DNA from: Kibdelosporangium aridum
GTDB lineage: Bacteria > Actinomycetota > Actinomycetes > Mycobacteriales > Pseudonocardiaceae
DNA: 64,000 bases
Direction of reading: 5' to 3'
NCBI RefSeq assembly: GCF_900176515.1
Contig: NZ_FWXV01000004.1
Span: 558,001-622,000 of the forward strand
How positions within the stretch are numbered: the first letter of the stretch is position 1; each line of letters begins with the position of its first letter. The position numbers and the translations under genes were made by a program. This document shows positions 1 through 8,547 of the stretch, piece by piece. Under the pieces are notes generated by a model. It saw nothing but the letters and a program-made list of their open reading frames with translations. It was not told the origin of the DNA and made no database searches.

Positions 1-427
1 AGGTTCCGGCGGCTGCGGTGAGCAACCGCCGCAACTCGGCCACTTCCGGCTCCACTTCGGCGGTCAGCTCCGCCAGCACGGCGTTTCCACCCGCGACACC
101 TTTCATGCTGGTCGCGAGCTGATGGCGTTGGCCGACCTCGTTGAACCACCGGGCGAGCGTGAACGGCATCTCGATCATGGTGATCGTGCCCGGTTGGCTG
201 GTGTGCGAGCCGCCACGTTCCTCGAAAAGGCCGCTGCCTTCCGTTCGGATCACGTCGATGAGCGTGCTGAGCGTCGACTGCAGGGCGCTCCAGCGAGTCG
301 CCATGTCGGCTCCTGGCGCGGGCTCGGCGGGCAGCAACGGCACGATGCGCCGGGCGAGAGCGCGTTCCGCGTCGGTGACCGCCCAATCGCCTTCGAGTCC
401 GAGCTCGGGCAAATCCACGTAGACCAT
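1..427 (-). CDS. Hypothetical protein, cut by the window edge
   Basis: The frame is open from an ATG at 425-427 to the window edge, giving 142 residues without a stop. It begins MVYVDLPELGLEGDW and is rich in Ala, Leu and Glu, with no signal peptide or membrane segment in the visible part. It lies upstream of, and in the same direction as, nothing else visible; its start is separated from the stop of the next gene on the same strand by only about 20 bases, so the two may share a transcript with the O-methyltransferase upstream. I do not recognise the family. The 3' end is missing from the window. Confidence 0.6.
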   Translation of the reverse strand, partial: MVYVDLPELGLEGDWAVTDAERALARRIVPLLPAEPAPGADMATRWSALQSTLSTLIDVIRTEGSGLFEERGGSHTSQPGTITMIEMPFTLARWFNEVGQRHQLATSMKGVAGGNAVLAELTAEVEPEVAELRRLLTAAAGT

Positions 428-448
428 GCTTTCACCCTAGGTGCGCCG

Positions 449-1114
449 TCAGGCCTTGGCGGCCACCAGCAGGCCGTCGCCGATCGGCAGCAACACGGGC
501 ACCAGGCGGTCGTCCTCCTTGACCAGGCGGGCGACCTCCCGCATCGCGTTCGTGTCCGGTTCACGGTCCTCAGGATCGGCCACGCGGCCCTTCCACAGCA
601 CGTTGTCGAACGCGAGCACCCCGCCCGGCCTGAGCAACCGGACACCCTGCTCGTAATAGCTGGGGTACTCGGTCTTGGCCGCGTCCACGAAGATCAGGTC
701 GTAGCCCGAGTCGGTCAACCGGGGCAGCACGTCCAGCGCCCGGCCCATGATCAGCCTGGTCCGGCCGGGTGCGACGCCTTCGGCCGCGAACGCCTGCTTG
801 GCAGCCGTCTGGTGTTCGGGTTCGACGTCGATCGACGTCAGCACGCCGTCCCCGGCCATCCCGCGCAGCAGGTAGAGGCCACTCACCCCGGCACCTGTGC
901 CGACCTCGACCACGGCCTTGGCCCGCAGCGCGGTGGCAAGGAACTGCAGCGCGGCGCCGCCTGCCGCACCGATCGGCACACAGCCCAGCGCACGCCCGCG
1001 TGCACGGGCGGCGCTCAGCGTCTCGTCCTCGGCCAGGTAGTCCTCGACGTAGGCACGCAGCCCGGCCGGCCATTCGGGTGTCACGCCTGGCGAGATTAGC
1101 GCCGTCCGGGCCAT
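449..1114 (-). CDS. SAM-dependent O-methyltransferase, Rv1220c-like
   Basis: A class I methyltransferase of the caffeoyl-CoA/catechol O-methyltransferase type (methyltransf_3). It should transfer a methyl group from S-adenosylmethionine to a hydroxyl on an unknown substrate. The SAM-binding loop is visible as VVEVGTGAGVSG, followed by SIDVEPEH and the metal-site motif YDLIFVDAAKTEYPSY. I chose the ATG giving MARTALISP (221 residues), close to the usual family length. An upstream in-frame ATG at 1135 would add seven residues. It is transcribed divergently from sigE, as I recall for Rv1220c/sigE in M. tuberculosis. Substrate unknown. Confidence 0.85.
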   Translation of the reverse strand: MARTALISPGVTPEWPAGLRAYVEDYLAEDETLSAARARGRALGCVPIGAAGGAALQFLATALRAKAVVEVGTGAGVSGLYLLRGMAGDGVLTSIDVEPEHQTAAKQAFAAEGVAPGRTRLIMGRALDVLPRLTDSGYDLIFVDAAKTEYPSYYEQGVRLLRPGGVLAFDNVLWKGRVADPEDREPDTNAMREVARLVKEDDRLVPVLLPIGDGLLVAAKA

Positions 1115-1238
1115 TTCTGAGGGAACACTCAGCAAACGCGCCGATGGACGGATTCTCAGGTTCGTCTTAGCTCACTCTCACCCACCCCATAACGCCGTAC
1201 ACGAAGCTATCGACAACAAGGGGAGTCGCACAGCCGAA

Positions 1239-1895
1239 GTGGGGAACACCGTGAACGAGTCCGTCGTTGAGGAACGTAGTGGGCAGGTCAGTCCGCGGGA
1301 GGATACCCACCTGATGAGCGATTCCGACGTCGCGTTGGCGACGCCAGTCGAGCTGGACGACCAGCCGGCGTGGACACCCCCGACCTGGGACGAGGTCGTC
1401 AGGGAGCACGCTGACCGGGTCTACCGGCTCGCATACCGCCTCACCGGCAACTCGCACGACGCCGAGGACCTCACCCAGGAAACATTCATCCGGGTGTTCC
1501 GTTCGCTGGCTTCGTACAAGCCGGGGACCTTCGAGGGCTGGCTGCACCGGATCACCACGAACCTGTTCCTCGACATGGCACGCCGCCGCTCGCGGCTGCG
1601 CATGGAGGGACTGCCCGATGACACCGACCGGCTCGCCGGCGACGACCCGTCGCCTGAGCAGGTGTACTCGGAGACCCACCTCGACCCGGACCTGCAGGAC
1701 GCGCTCGACGAGCTGCCGCCTGAGTTCCGTGCCGCCGTGGTCCTCTGCGACGTGGAAGGCCTGTCGTACGAGGAGATCGGCGCCACCCTCGGGGTCAAGC
1801 TGGGTACTGTTCGCAGCAGGATTCACCGTGGCCGTCAGGCCCTGCGCGCCTCGCTCGAGCGGCGCCGTGAGTTGACCCGGGAGGCTTCCGCATGA
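1239..1895 (+). CDS. sigE: ECF RNA polymerase sigma factor SigE
   Basis: A 218-residue extracytoplasmic-function sigma factor. Region 2 spans about residues 55-120 (REHADRVYRLAYRLTG, DAEDLTQETFIRVFRS), and region 4 about 148-205 (LPPEFRAAVVLCDVEGLSYEEIG, then GTVRSRIHRGRQAL). These match mycobacterial SigE closely, and the neighbours rseA, htrA and tatB are in the expected order. SigE directs transcription during envelope and oxidative stress. I chose the GTG at 1239, with AGGGGAG about 13 bases upstream; a second GTG at 1251 is possible. The first 45 residues are poorly conserved. The stop codon overlaps the rseA start (ATGA), implying translational coupling with its anti-sigma factor. Confidence 0.95.
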   Translation: MGNTVNESVVEERSGQVSPREDTHLMSDSDVALATPVELDDQPAWTPPTWDEVVREHADRVYRLAYRLTGNSHDAEDLTQETFIRVFRSLASYKPGTFEGWLHRITTNLFLDMARRRSRLRMEGLPDDTDRLAGDDPSPEQVYSETHLDPDLQDALDELPPEFRAAVVLCDVEGLSYEEIGATLGVKLGTVRSRIHRGRQALRASLERRRELTREASA

Positions 1896-2479
1896 CCGAC
1901 CTGCGCGGGTGGAATCTGCCCGAGCAGCACCTGATGCCGGACGCAGTCGTGGCGTTCGTGGACGGCGAACTGCCTCCGGGCGCGCGTGATCGCGTGGCCG
2001 CGCACATGGTGAGCTGCTCATGCTGTGCCGCGGAGATCGCGGCTCAGCGGCAGGCGCGCGCAGCCGTCCGAGCTGCGGATGCCCCGTCGATGTCGGCCTC
2101 CTTGCTGGCCAACTTGCGGGCCATCCCACAGAACACCGACTTGCCCGGCATGCCCGACAACCTGGCGATGACCCAGGAAGGCCAGCTCGTGGCCATCCAA
2201 CGGCCCGACCGCGTCGGAACAAGCAGACCGCTTGGCTCCAACGCGGCGTTAGGGTCCCAGCCTCGCCTTGGCGAGAGCCACAACGTCATCGGTCGCGGCC
2301 GCCGCACGGCTCAGGGCGCTGGCGTGGTCGTGTCCGGTCTCGTACTGGGCGCCCTCGCGCTCGTAGCTCCGTCCGGCGCGCCTGCGGCCAACGGTGACAC
2401 GGCTCCGGCCGCACGGCCCAAGGCGCCTGTGCATGTCGCCCCGGTCCTCGTGGCACCCGGCGGCCCGATCATTCGCTGA
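1892..2479 (+). CDS. rseA: Anti-sigma factor RseA with ZAS motif
   Basis: A 195-residue zinc-binding anti-sigma factor expected to hold SigE inactive. The ZAS signature H-x3-C-x2-C is present as H38, C42 and C45 (HMVSCSCC). A hydrophobic stretch at about residues 141-163 looks like one membrane span, followed by a short Pro/Ala-rich tail. In M. tuberculosis I recall RseA as shorter and without a clear membrane anchor, so a membrane-tethered form would be a difference. The start overlaps the sigE stop by four bases. A hairpin follows the gene before htrA, which suggests sigE-rseA can form its own transcript. Confidence 0.88.
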   Translation: MTDLRGWNLPEQHLMPDAVVAFVDGELPPGARDRVAAHMVSCSCCAAEIAAQRQARAAVRAADAPSMSASLLANLRAIPQNTDLPGMPDNLAMTQEGQLVAIQRPDRVGTSRPLGSNAALGSQPRLGESHNVIGRGRRTAQGAGVVVSGLVLGALALVAPSGAPAANGDTAPAARPKAPVHVAPVLVAPGGPIIR

Positions 2480-2495
2480 CTTTTCTCCTAGGACA

Positions 2496-2526
2496 CGAAG
2501 CCCTCGTTATGACAACGGGGGCTTCG
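2496..2526 (+). terminator. Hairpin between rseA and htrA
   Basis: Two 13-base arms (2496-2508 and 2514-2526) pair with one G-U wobble around a five-base loop. No T-run follows. It could end or attenuate sigE-rseA transcription ahead of htrA. Confidence 0.55.
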
Positions 2527-2581
2527 CGGCATTCCGGGTCCTTACTGGGCTTTCACCACCTGACAGGCAGGCTGAGCGCTG

Positions 2582-4087
2582 ATGAGCCAGCACCCTGAGC
2601 AAAACCCGACGCCTGAGCCTGACCGGCTCGGCCCGCGCCCGCTGCGCAGGCCGTCGGTCGACCCCGCTCAGGCGGCCGTGTTCGGCAGGCCACCCGGCGT
2701 GGACAGCGCTTTCGCCAACCGGAACGGCAGCCACCCGGATCCGGCGCTGCGCGCGGCGCCGCCGCCCGCGGCCGCGCTGACCGAGGCGTTCAGCCGTCCG
2801 CCGGAGAACCCCGATGTGGTGCTGCAACGTCCGCCCGTCGACCAGAACGGCGACGCGCCGGTCGACGCGCCGCTGTGGTCGACGAAGGAAGCCGACCCGT
2901 GGCGTGACCCGGGTGCGGGCGCCATGATCGGCCCGCCCGCGCTCGACAAACCCGAGCCGGAGACGAAGGCCAAGGCCGCGAAGGACACCGGGCAGCTGCT
3001 CAGCGTGCCCGAGCTGTTGTTCGGGCGGCGCGTGAAGACCAGTGCGCTGATCATCCTCGCCGTGGTCGTGCTCGTGATCGGCGGCGCGGGTGGCGTGGTC
3101 GGCTGGGTCATCGCGCGCGCCGGTGACTCGTTGACCAGCGATGTGACTTTGGCCGAGGTCCAGCCAGGTGTGGAGCGCCCGCCCGGCTCGATCGCCGACA
3201 TCGCCAAGCGCGTCGCTCCCGCGGTGGTGACCATCGAGGTCATCGGTGCCAACAGCGGTGAGACCGGGTCAGGTGCCGTGATCGACGGCCAGGGCTACAT
3301 CGTCACGAACAACCACGTGATCCAGACCGCGGCCAGGGAAGCGTCGGCGAAGATGACGGCGGTGTTCCCCGACGGCAGCAGGGTCGACGCGAAACTGGTC
3401 GGCCGCGACCCGAAGACGGACCTCGCGGTGATCAAGGTGCAGGTCAACAACCCCACCGTGCTGCAGTTCGCCAACTCCGACGCGGTCGCGGTCGGCGACA
3501 CAGTGATCGCCGTCGGCTCGCCGCTCGGCCTGTCCCACACGTTCACCGAAGGCATCGTCAGCGCGGTGCACCGCCCCCGCCTGCTGCCCGGCGACGGCGG
3601 CGACCCGCCCGTGGCCTACGACGCGATCCAGACCGACGCGTCCATCAACCCAGGCAACTCCGGCGGTCCGCTGGTCGACGCGACCGGTGCGGTGGTCGGT
3701 ATCAACTCGTCGATCCTGGCGACGGAGGACAAAGGCTCGATCGGCCTTGGCTTCGCCATCCCGGCCAACGACGCGCGCAAGATCGTCCAAGCGCTGATCC
3801 GCGACGGCCAGGTCAAGCACGCGGAGATCGGCATCAACGCGGTGACCGACGTCAGCGCGGGCAGCTCACAGGGAGCACGCGCGGCGAACGTCGCGGAGAA
3901 CAGCGCCGCGCAGAAGGCAGGCATCCGCGAGGGCGACATCATCACGAAGGTCGGCGACCGGATCGTCCGAAACTCGGCTGAGCTGACCGTGGCCGTACGA
4001 GCACATGAAATCGGGGCGAAGGTTCCGGTGGTGCTGGTGCGAGACGGCAGAGAGCTGACAATCGACGTCGTCCTGCAGTCCGACTGA
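2582..4087 (+). CDS. htrA: Membrane-anchored HtrA/DegP serine protease
   Basis: A 501-residue envelope quality-control protease. A long Pro-rich cytoplasmic N-terminus (about 1-150) is followed by one membrane span (about 152-178), a trypsin-like domain and a C-terminal PDZ domain (about 415-495). The catalytic triad is visible as H245 (TNNHVI), D280 (DPKTDLAVIKV) and S360 (NPGNSGGPL). It degrades or refolds damaged extracytoplasmic proteins. Its position after sigE-rseA matches M. tuberculosis htrA (Rv1223), where the protease belongs to the SigE-controlled envelope stress response. It begins about 100 bases after rseA and is followed 37 bases later by tatB. The N-terminal extension is low in sequence complexity. 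Confidence 0.93.
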   Translation: MSQHPEQNPTPEPDRLGPRPLRRPSVDPAQAAVFGRPPGVDSAFANRNGSHPDPALRAAPPPAAALTEAFSRPPENPDVVLQRPPVDQNGDAPVDAPLWSTKEADPWRDPGAGAMIGPPALDKPEPETKAKAAKDTGQLLSVPELLFGRRVKTSALIILAVVVLVIGGAGGVVGWVIARAGDSLTSDVTLAEVQPGVERPPGSIADIAKRVAPAVVTIEVIGANSGETGSGAVIDGQGYIVTNNHVIQTAAREASAKMTAVFPDGSRVDAKLVGRDPKTDLAVIKVQVNNPTVLQFANSDAVAVGDTVIAVGSPLGLSHTFTEGIVSAVHRPRLLPGDGGDPPVAYDAIQTDASINPGNSGGPLVDATGAVVGINSSILATEDKGSIGLGFAIPANDARKIVQALIRDGQVKHAEIGINAVTDVSAGSSQGARAANVAENSAAQKAGIREGDIITKVGDRIVRNSAELTVAVRAHEIGAKVPVVLVRDGRELTIDVVLQSD

Positions 4088-4124
4088 GTCGGTAAGCTGA
4101 ACCTGACTTGGTGGAGGTTGCGGC

Positions 4125-4517
4125 ATGTTCGACAGCATCGGGTGGGCGGAGATCCTCGTCCTGTTGTTGGCTGGGCTGTTCATCCTCGGTCCGGAACGCC
4201 TGCCGTCGGCGGCGGCCTGGATCGGCAAGAGCATCCGCAAGGTTCGCGAGTTCGCCACAGGCGCCCGCGACCAGCTGCGCAACGAAATGGGCCCGGAGTT
4301 CGACGAACTGCGCAAGCCGCTGGAGAACCTGCGTGAGCTCCGCAGCTTCGACCCCAAGCGCATGGTCACCCAGCACCTGTTCAGCGACGAACCCGCCAAC
4401 GGCACCAAGCCCAACGGCTACACACCGCCGCCACCGGCTTCCACACCACCGGCGAGCTCAACGCCCCCGCCGCTGAGCCCTGGCGAGAAGCCACCTTTCG
4501 ACCCAGACGCGACCTGA
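4125..4517 (+). CDS. tatB: Sec-independent translocase subunit TatB
   Basis: A 130-residue Tat component that works with TatA and TatC to export folded proteins. It has the family layout: a short N-terminal membrane helix (MFDSIGWAEILVLLLAGLFI), the conserved GPERLP hinge at about residues 22-27, an amphipathic helix, and then a Pro/Ser/Thr-rich tail. The ATG at 4125 is preceded by GGAGG at a good distance. It follows htrA as in M. tuberculosis (Rv1224). The tail after residue 90 is low complexity and likely disordered. Confidence 0.93.
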   Translation: MFDSIGWAEILVLLLAGLFILGPERLPSAAAWIGKSIRKVREFATGARDQLRNEMGPEFDELRKPLENLRELRSFDPKRMVTQHLFSDEPANGTKPNGYTPPPPASTPPASSTPPPLSPGEKPPFDPDAT

Positions 4518-4687
4518 GCGCGGGGCCCCGGGTTTGATCGAAGCGAAGGCACCATCGGCAAATCCGGTTGTCCACAACCGGCCAATAACCCTCTTGACCA
4601 GCCCATATCCTCGATAGACTGGCCAGGGGCCGTCCCCCGGGAGTGGCGGGGGATGTCCTTTTCTGGGGGGTGTCGTTGGACACGAAA

Positions 4688-4717
4688 AACCGCTGCAGCC
4701 GCAGGGCTACAGCGGTT
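4688..4717 (-). terminator. Intrinsic terminator of mrp
   Basis: On the minus strand, the arms AACCGCTG and CAGCGGTT (8 bp, perfect) are followed by a run of five T. This lies just past the mrp stop and also sits between mrp and the convergent tatB. Confidence 0.8.
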
Positions 4718-4734
4718 CGTGGTGGGTTGTGCAG

Positions 4735-5868
4735 TCAGCGACCTGCTGGGGAGACCGACAGCATGCGGCCGGCCAGGCCGCGGGCTCGGACGGTCAGCCT
4801 CTTCGCGATGTCCTTCAGCACGATGGAGGCCGGGGCCTCCGGGTCCAGCTTGACCAGCGGTGTGCCCGCGTCTCCGCCTTCACGCAGCCGTGGGTCCAGT
4901 GGGACCTGGCCGAGCAGTGGCACCTCGGAGCCGACGGCCCGCGACAGCGAGTCGGACACCGTTTGCCCGCCGCCTTCGCCGAAGATGTCCATCCGGGAGC
5001 CGTCGGGCATCTGGAGCCAGGACATGTTCTCGATCACGCCCGCGATCCGCTGACGGGTCTGCAGTGCGATCGCGCCCGCGCGCTCGGCCACTTCCGCCGC
5101 TGCCTGCTGCGGGGTCGTCACCACCAGGATTTCCGCGTTCGGGATCAGCTGCGCCACCGAGATCGCGATGTCACCTGTGCCCGGCGGCAGGTCGAGCAGC
5201 AGGATGTCCAGGTCGCCCCAGAACACGTCGGCAAGGAACTGCTGCAGCGCCCGGTGCAGCATCGGACCACGCCACACCACCGGGGTGTTACCGGGGGTGA
5301 ACATACCGATCGAGATCACCTTCACGCCGTTGGCCTGCGGCGGCATGATCATCTGCTCGACCTTGGTCGGCTTGCCGGTCGCACCCAGCATCCTGGGCAC
5401 CGAGTGGCCGTAGATGTCGGCGTCGACCACGCCGACCGACAGGCCGCGTTCGGCCATCGCGACGGCCAGGTTCACCGTCACGCTCGACTTTCCTACGCCG
5501 CCCTTGCCCGATGCCACGCAGTACACGCGGGTCATGGAGCCTGGTTCGGCGAAGGGGATCTTCGGTTCGTCGCCGCGCAGCGACTTACGCATCGCGGTGC
5601 GCTGTTCGTCGTTCATGACGTCCAGCTCGACTCGCACGTCGCTCACGCCATCGAGCGCGGACACGGCGGCGGTCACGTCGCGGGTGATCTTGTCGCGCAG
5701 CGGGCAACCGGCCACGGTCAGGTACACGCCGACGTCGACAATGCCGTCCGGGTGCACCGTGACGTCCTTGACCATGCCGAGGTCCGTGATCGGGCGGTGG
5801 ATCTCAGGGTCCTGCACGCCTGCGAGCGCCTTACGGACCGCTTCGACAGTGGGTATCACCTTTCTCAT
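4735..5868 (-). CDS. mrp: Mrp/NBP35-type iron-sulfur carrier ATPase
   Basis: A P-loop ATPase thought to carry or insert iron-sulfur clusters. An N-terminal MIP18/DUF59 domain (about 1-85, with AGCPLRDKI) is followed by the ATPase domain, with the deviant Walker A GKGGVGKSS at about 121-129 and DADIYGHS downstream. The C-terminal CxxC found in many Mrp proteins is not seen; the corresponding region reads NMSWLQMPDGS. I chose the ATG giving MRKVIPTVEAV (377 residues); a GTG at 5919 would add 17 residues with no better ribosome-binding site. It is divergent from the MarR gene. The M. tuberculosis homologue is Rv1229c, by recalled synteny. Confidence 0.9.
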   Translation of the reverse strand: MRKVIPTVEAVRKALAGVQDPEIHRPITDLGMVKDVTVHPDGIVDVGVYLTVAGCPLRDKITRDVTAAVSALDGVSDVRVELDVMNDEQRTAMRKSLRGDEPKIPFAEPGSMTRVYCVASGKGGVGKSSVTVNLAVAMAERGLSVGVVDADIYGHSVPRMLGATGKPTKVEQMIMPPQANGVKVISIGMFTPGNTPVVWRGPMLHRALQQFLADVFWGDLDILLLDLPPGTGDIAISVAQLIPNAEILVVTTPQQAAAEVAERAGAIALQTRQRIAGVIENMSWLQMPDGSRMDIFGEGGGQTVSDSLSRAVGSEVPLLGQVPLDPRLREGGDAGTPLVKLDPEAPASIVLKDIAKRLTVRARGLAGRMLSVSPAGR

Positions 5869-5956
5869 GCTACGGCGAGTAGAGCTAAAGCCCATGCTCG
5901 CCCTTATGAAGTAGGGCACTGCGCATCCACTTGCGCGCGTTCCGTAACATCAGGTT

Positions 5957-6418
5957 GTGCCGGAGTTAGGTGCAACCCGGTTGCCCACCCGAAGCGAAAT
6001 GGACGCGTGGCGTTCATTTCTGCGCGCGCATGCCAAGGTCACTCGATGTCTTGAGGCCGAATTGCTCGCCGAGCAACGCCTTTCCCTCGGTGCCTACGAC
6101 GTGCTTGCCGAACTGGCCGAGGCACCGGACCAGTGCCTGCGGATGGCGGAGCTGGCCGAGGCCGTTTTGCTGTCCCGCTCAGGTGTCACCCGTCTGGTGG
6201 ACCGGTTGGAACGGGCCGGTCTTGTCGTGCGTGAACGCGTCGACGGTGATGGCCGTGGCGTGGTCGCGCGGTTGACGCCCGCGGGCGCGGCCAGGTTAGG
6301 GGTTGCGTCTCGGACGCATCTCGCAGGCATCTTGCGGCATTTCGTGGAGCTGCTCGACGAGCAAGAGCTGCACACCATAGGCGACTTGTCGCAGCGTGTC
6401 GCCGACGCTCAGCCCTGA
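5957..6418 (+). CDS. MarR-family transcriptional regulator
   Basis: A 153-residue winged-helix regulator. The DNA-binding part is about residues 50-115, including LRMAELAEAVLLSRSGVTRLVDRLERAGLV and the wing DGDGRGVVARLTPAG. It probably binds DNA as a dimer and responds to a small ligand. It starts with GTG at 5957, very near the mrp promoter region, and could regulate the divergent mrp or itself. Its stop overlaps the convergent DUF1003 gene by ten bases. Ligand and targets are unknown. Confidence 0.88.
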   Translation: MPELGATRLPTRSEMDAWRSFLRAHAKVTRCLEAELLAEQRLSLGAYDVLAELAEAPDQCLRMAELAEAVLLSRSGVTRLVDRLERAGLVVRERVDGDGRGVVARLTPAGAARLGVASRTHLAGILRHFVELLDEQELHTIGDLSQRVADAQP

Positions 6419-6939
6419 TCCCGCCAAGACGGGTTGTCCTTGATGCTGTCCGCGGACGCGCGGCGACGCGGTTTGGCGTTGAGGTCCTGGCGCAGACGGT
6501 CCAATTCGCTGCGTAGGTAGTCCCGTGTCGCGACTTCGCCGACGGCGATTCGCAACGCGGCGAGCTCGCGGGCCAGATATTCGGTGTCGGCCTTCGTTTG
6601 GGCCGCGCGTTTGCGGTCTTCCTCAAGTGAGATGCGGTCACGGTCGTCCTGGCGGTTCTGCGCGAGCAGGATCAACGGCGCCGCGTAAGCGGCCTGCGTG
6701 GAGAACGCCAGGTTGAGCAGGATGAACGGGTACGGGTCCCATTCCAGCGACGCGGCCGTCAGGTTCAGCGTGATCCAGATGATCACCACTAGGGTCTGCC
6801 AGAACAGGAACTTCCCGGTGCCGAGGAACCGGGCCAGCCGTTCGGAGAACCGGCCGAACGCCTCCGGGTCGATCTCGAACCGCAGCAGGCGCGGCCTGCC
6901 GGGCTGGTCGAGCCTGCGGCGGGGCAGCAGCTCAGGCAT
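6409..6939 (-). CDS. DUF1003 membrane protein
   Basis: A 176-residue protein with the DUF1003 core: two membrane spans at about residues 37-60 and 70-92 (LFWQTLVVIIWITLNL; FILLNLAFSTQAAYAAPLIL), ending in the conserved ILLAQNRQDDRDR. A charged, probably coiled-coil tail follows. The start giving MPELLPRRRLD overlaps the end of the upstream MgtE-N/CBS gene by eight bases, so the two are co-translated. The same pair is recalled in M. tuberculosis (Rv1231c-Rv1232c). A link to divalent-cation transport is suggested only by this pairing. Confidence 0.88.
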   Translation of the reverse strand: MPELLPRRRLDQPGRPRLLRFEIDPEAFGRFSERLARFLGTGKFLFWQTLVVIIWITLNLTAASLEWDPYPFILLNLAFSTQAAYAAPLILLAQNRQDDRDRISLEEDRKRAAQTKADTEYLARELAALRIAVGEVATRDYLRSELDRLRQDLNAKPRRRASADSIKDNPSWRDQG

Positions 6940-8200
6940 CGGTGGTGGCCTCCCACAACCCGTTCTCCCGCCAGCCTTCCGGCAGCAGGTGGTCAAGCAC
7001 GTCATCGACGGTCACCGCGCCAAGCAGGTGCTCGGTCTCGTCCACCACGGGCGCGCAGACCAGGTTGTACGCGGCAAAATACCTGGTCACCTCGGCGAGC
7101 GACGCCGTCGGTGGCAGTTTGGCCAGCTCGGTGTCCAGCACGCCCGCGACCAGCTCCGACGGCGGTTCCCGCAGCAGGCGCTGCATGTGCACGCAGCCCA
7201 GGTACCGGCCGGTCGGTGTCGCGGATGGCGGCCGGGTCACGAACACCATGCTGGCCAAGGCCGGCGTCAGGTCGGGATTGCGCACCCGCGCGAGCGCTTC
7301 CGCGATGGTCGCGTCCGGGGCCAGCACGATCGGCTCCGGCGTCATCAGACCACCGGCGGTGTCCGAGGAGTACTCGAGCAACCGCTTGACCGACTCGGAT
7401 TCCTCCGGCTCCATCAGCTCCAGCAGCCGGTTCTTGTCCAGTTCGGACAGCTCGGCCAGCAGGTCGGCGGCGTCGTCGGGGTCCATCGTCTCGAGGATGT
7501 CGGCGGCGCGTTCCTCGTCGAGGTGTGACAGCAGATCCTTCTGGTCGTCCTCGGGCAGTTCCTCGATCACGTCCGCGAGGCGCTCGTCGTCCAGCTCGTC
7601 GGCGATCTCGTAACGCCGTTTGGGCGGCAGGTCGCGCAGCGCGGCGGCGACGTCGGCCGCGCGCATGCCCTCGAAGATGCTCAGAAGTTGTTGCGCGCCT
7701 TGAGGTTGCGCGGCCAGGTCGAGGACTCCGGGGCCACGCACGTCTTCCCACTTCACGATCCGGACCGGGCCGCGCCTGCCGAACCGGCCGATCCGCTGAC
7801 GGATCGCGACGCGTCCGAGGACCCAGTCGCGCGTGCGCGTCGGTTCCATCCCGATGTCCTCGACGACCGCCTTCGCATCGGACGCTTCGATCGTGACGTG
7901 TGCGTCCAGCAGCTGCCCGACGACCAGAACCTCGTTAGGGCGCTGGTGGAAATGGCGGAGGTTGACCGAGCCGGTGGACAACGTCACGGCGTTCGCCTCG
8001 ATCGACGTCACCCGCAACATAGGTACGAAGATGCGTCGTCGGGTCGCGAGTTCGACGACGACGCCGAGGACCCTCGGCGGCAGGCGGTCGGCGCGCAGCC
8101 CGGCGACGATGTCTCGGACCCGGCCGATCCGCTCGCCATCCGGCCCGAACACCGCGAGACCGGCGAGCTGACCCGCGAAAACCCGGTTTGTGGCGGCCAC
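6932..8200 (-). CDS. PRC-barrel, MgtE N-domain and CBS-pair protein
   Basis: A 422-residue soluble protein built from an N-terminal PRC-barrel-like part (about 1-100, GPDGERIGRVRDIVAGL), an MgtE intracellular N-domain (about 175-280, LDDERLADVIEELPEDDQ and MDPDDAADLLAEL) and two CBS motifs (about 285-410). It has the regulatory parts of an MgtE magnesium transporter but no membrane domain. It may therefore sense Mg2+ or a nucleotide and act on a partner, perhaps the DUF1003 protein it overlaps. The family equals Rv1232c by recalled synteny. Confidence 0.85.
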   Translation of the reverse strand: MAATNRVFAGQLAGLAVFGPDGERIGRVRDIVAGLRADRLPPRVLGVVVELATRRRIFVPMLRVTSIEANAVTLSTGSVNLRHFHQRPNEVLVVGQLLDAHVTIEASDAKAVVEDIGMEPTRTRDWVLGRVAIRQRIGRFGRRGPVRIVKWEDVRGPGVLDLAAQPQGAQQLLSIFEGMRAADVAAALRDLPPKRRYEIADELDDERLADVIEELPEDDQKDLLSHLDEERAADILETMDPDDAADLLAELSELDKNRLLELMEPEESESVKRLLEYSSDTAGGLMTPEPIVLAPDATIAEALARVRNPDLTPALASMVFVTRPPSATPTGRYLGCVHMQRLLREPPSELVAGVLDTELAKLPPTASLAEVTRYFAAYNLVCAPVVDETEHLLGAVTVDDVLDHLLPEGWRENGLWEATTDA

Positions 8201-8261
8201 GTGATCAGGCTAGTGGGCCGCTGCCGGTAACGCCTGGTGCGCCCCGCACGTCTAGGTGGGC

Positions 8262-8546
8262 ATGGAACGCGTACAAGATCCGGTCACCAAGTGGTGTGTC
8301 CTGATCGAGGAGACGGTCGGCCGTGGTGAGAGCCAGCGGTGGGGTGTTTCGGAGATCAGCAAGTTCGACACGAGGGACGAGGCGCTCGCCGCAGCGGAGC
8401 AGGCGGTGCGCGAGTACCAGCCGCAGCATCCGACGTTCGCGAAGGGACGGGACGCCTACCAGGTGGGCGAGGACTCCTGGATCGTGTGGGTGCCGGGTGC
8501 GACGCGCGAGTATCACTTCCGTGTCTCGGTGGGGAAGCAGGTGTGA
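8262..8546 (+). CDS. Small conserved protein, tandem paralogue A
   Basis: A 94-residue cytoplasmic protein that I do not recognise by name. Its pattern is KWCVLIEETVG near the N-terminus, RW, an Ala-rich helix, YQPQHP, and a C-terminal DSWIVWVPGATREYHFRVSV strand region. The next gene, two bases downstream, has the same pattern in the same order, so the two arose by tandem duplication. I chose the ATG at 8262; a GTG at 8256 would add two residues. It is divergent from the MgtE-N/CBS gene. The small alpha/beta layout suggests a single domain. Confidence 0.75.
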   Translation: MERVQDPVTKWCVLIEETVGRGESQRWGVSEISKFDTRDEALAAAEQAVREYQPQHPTFAKGRDAYQVGEDSWIVWVPGATREYHFRVSVGKQV

Positions 8547-8547
8547 T

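Noticed and set aside
4729..6054. A 441-codon open frame on the plus strand
   Set aside because: Antisense to mrp, His/Arg-rich, with no family pattern.
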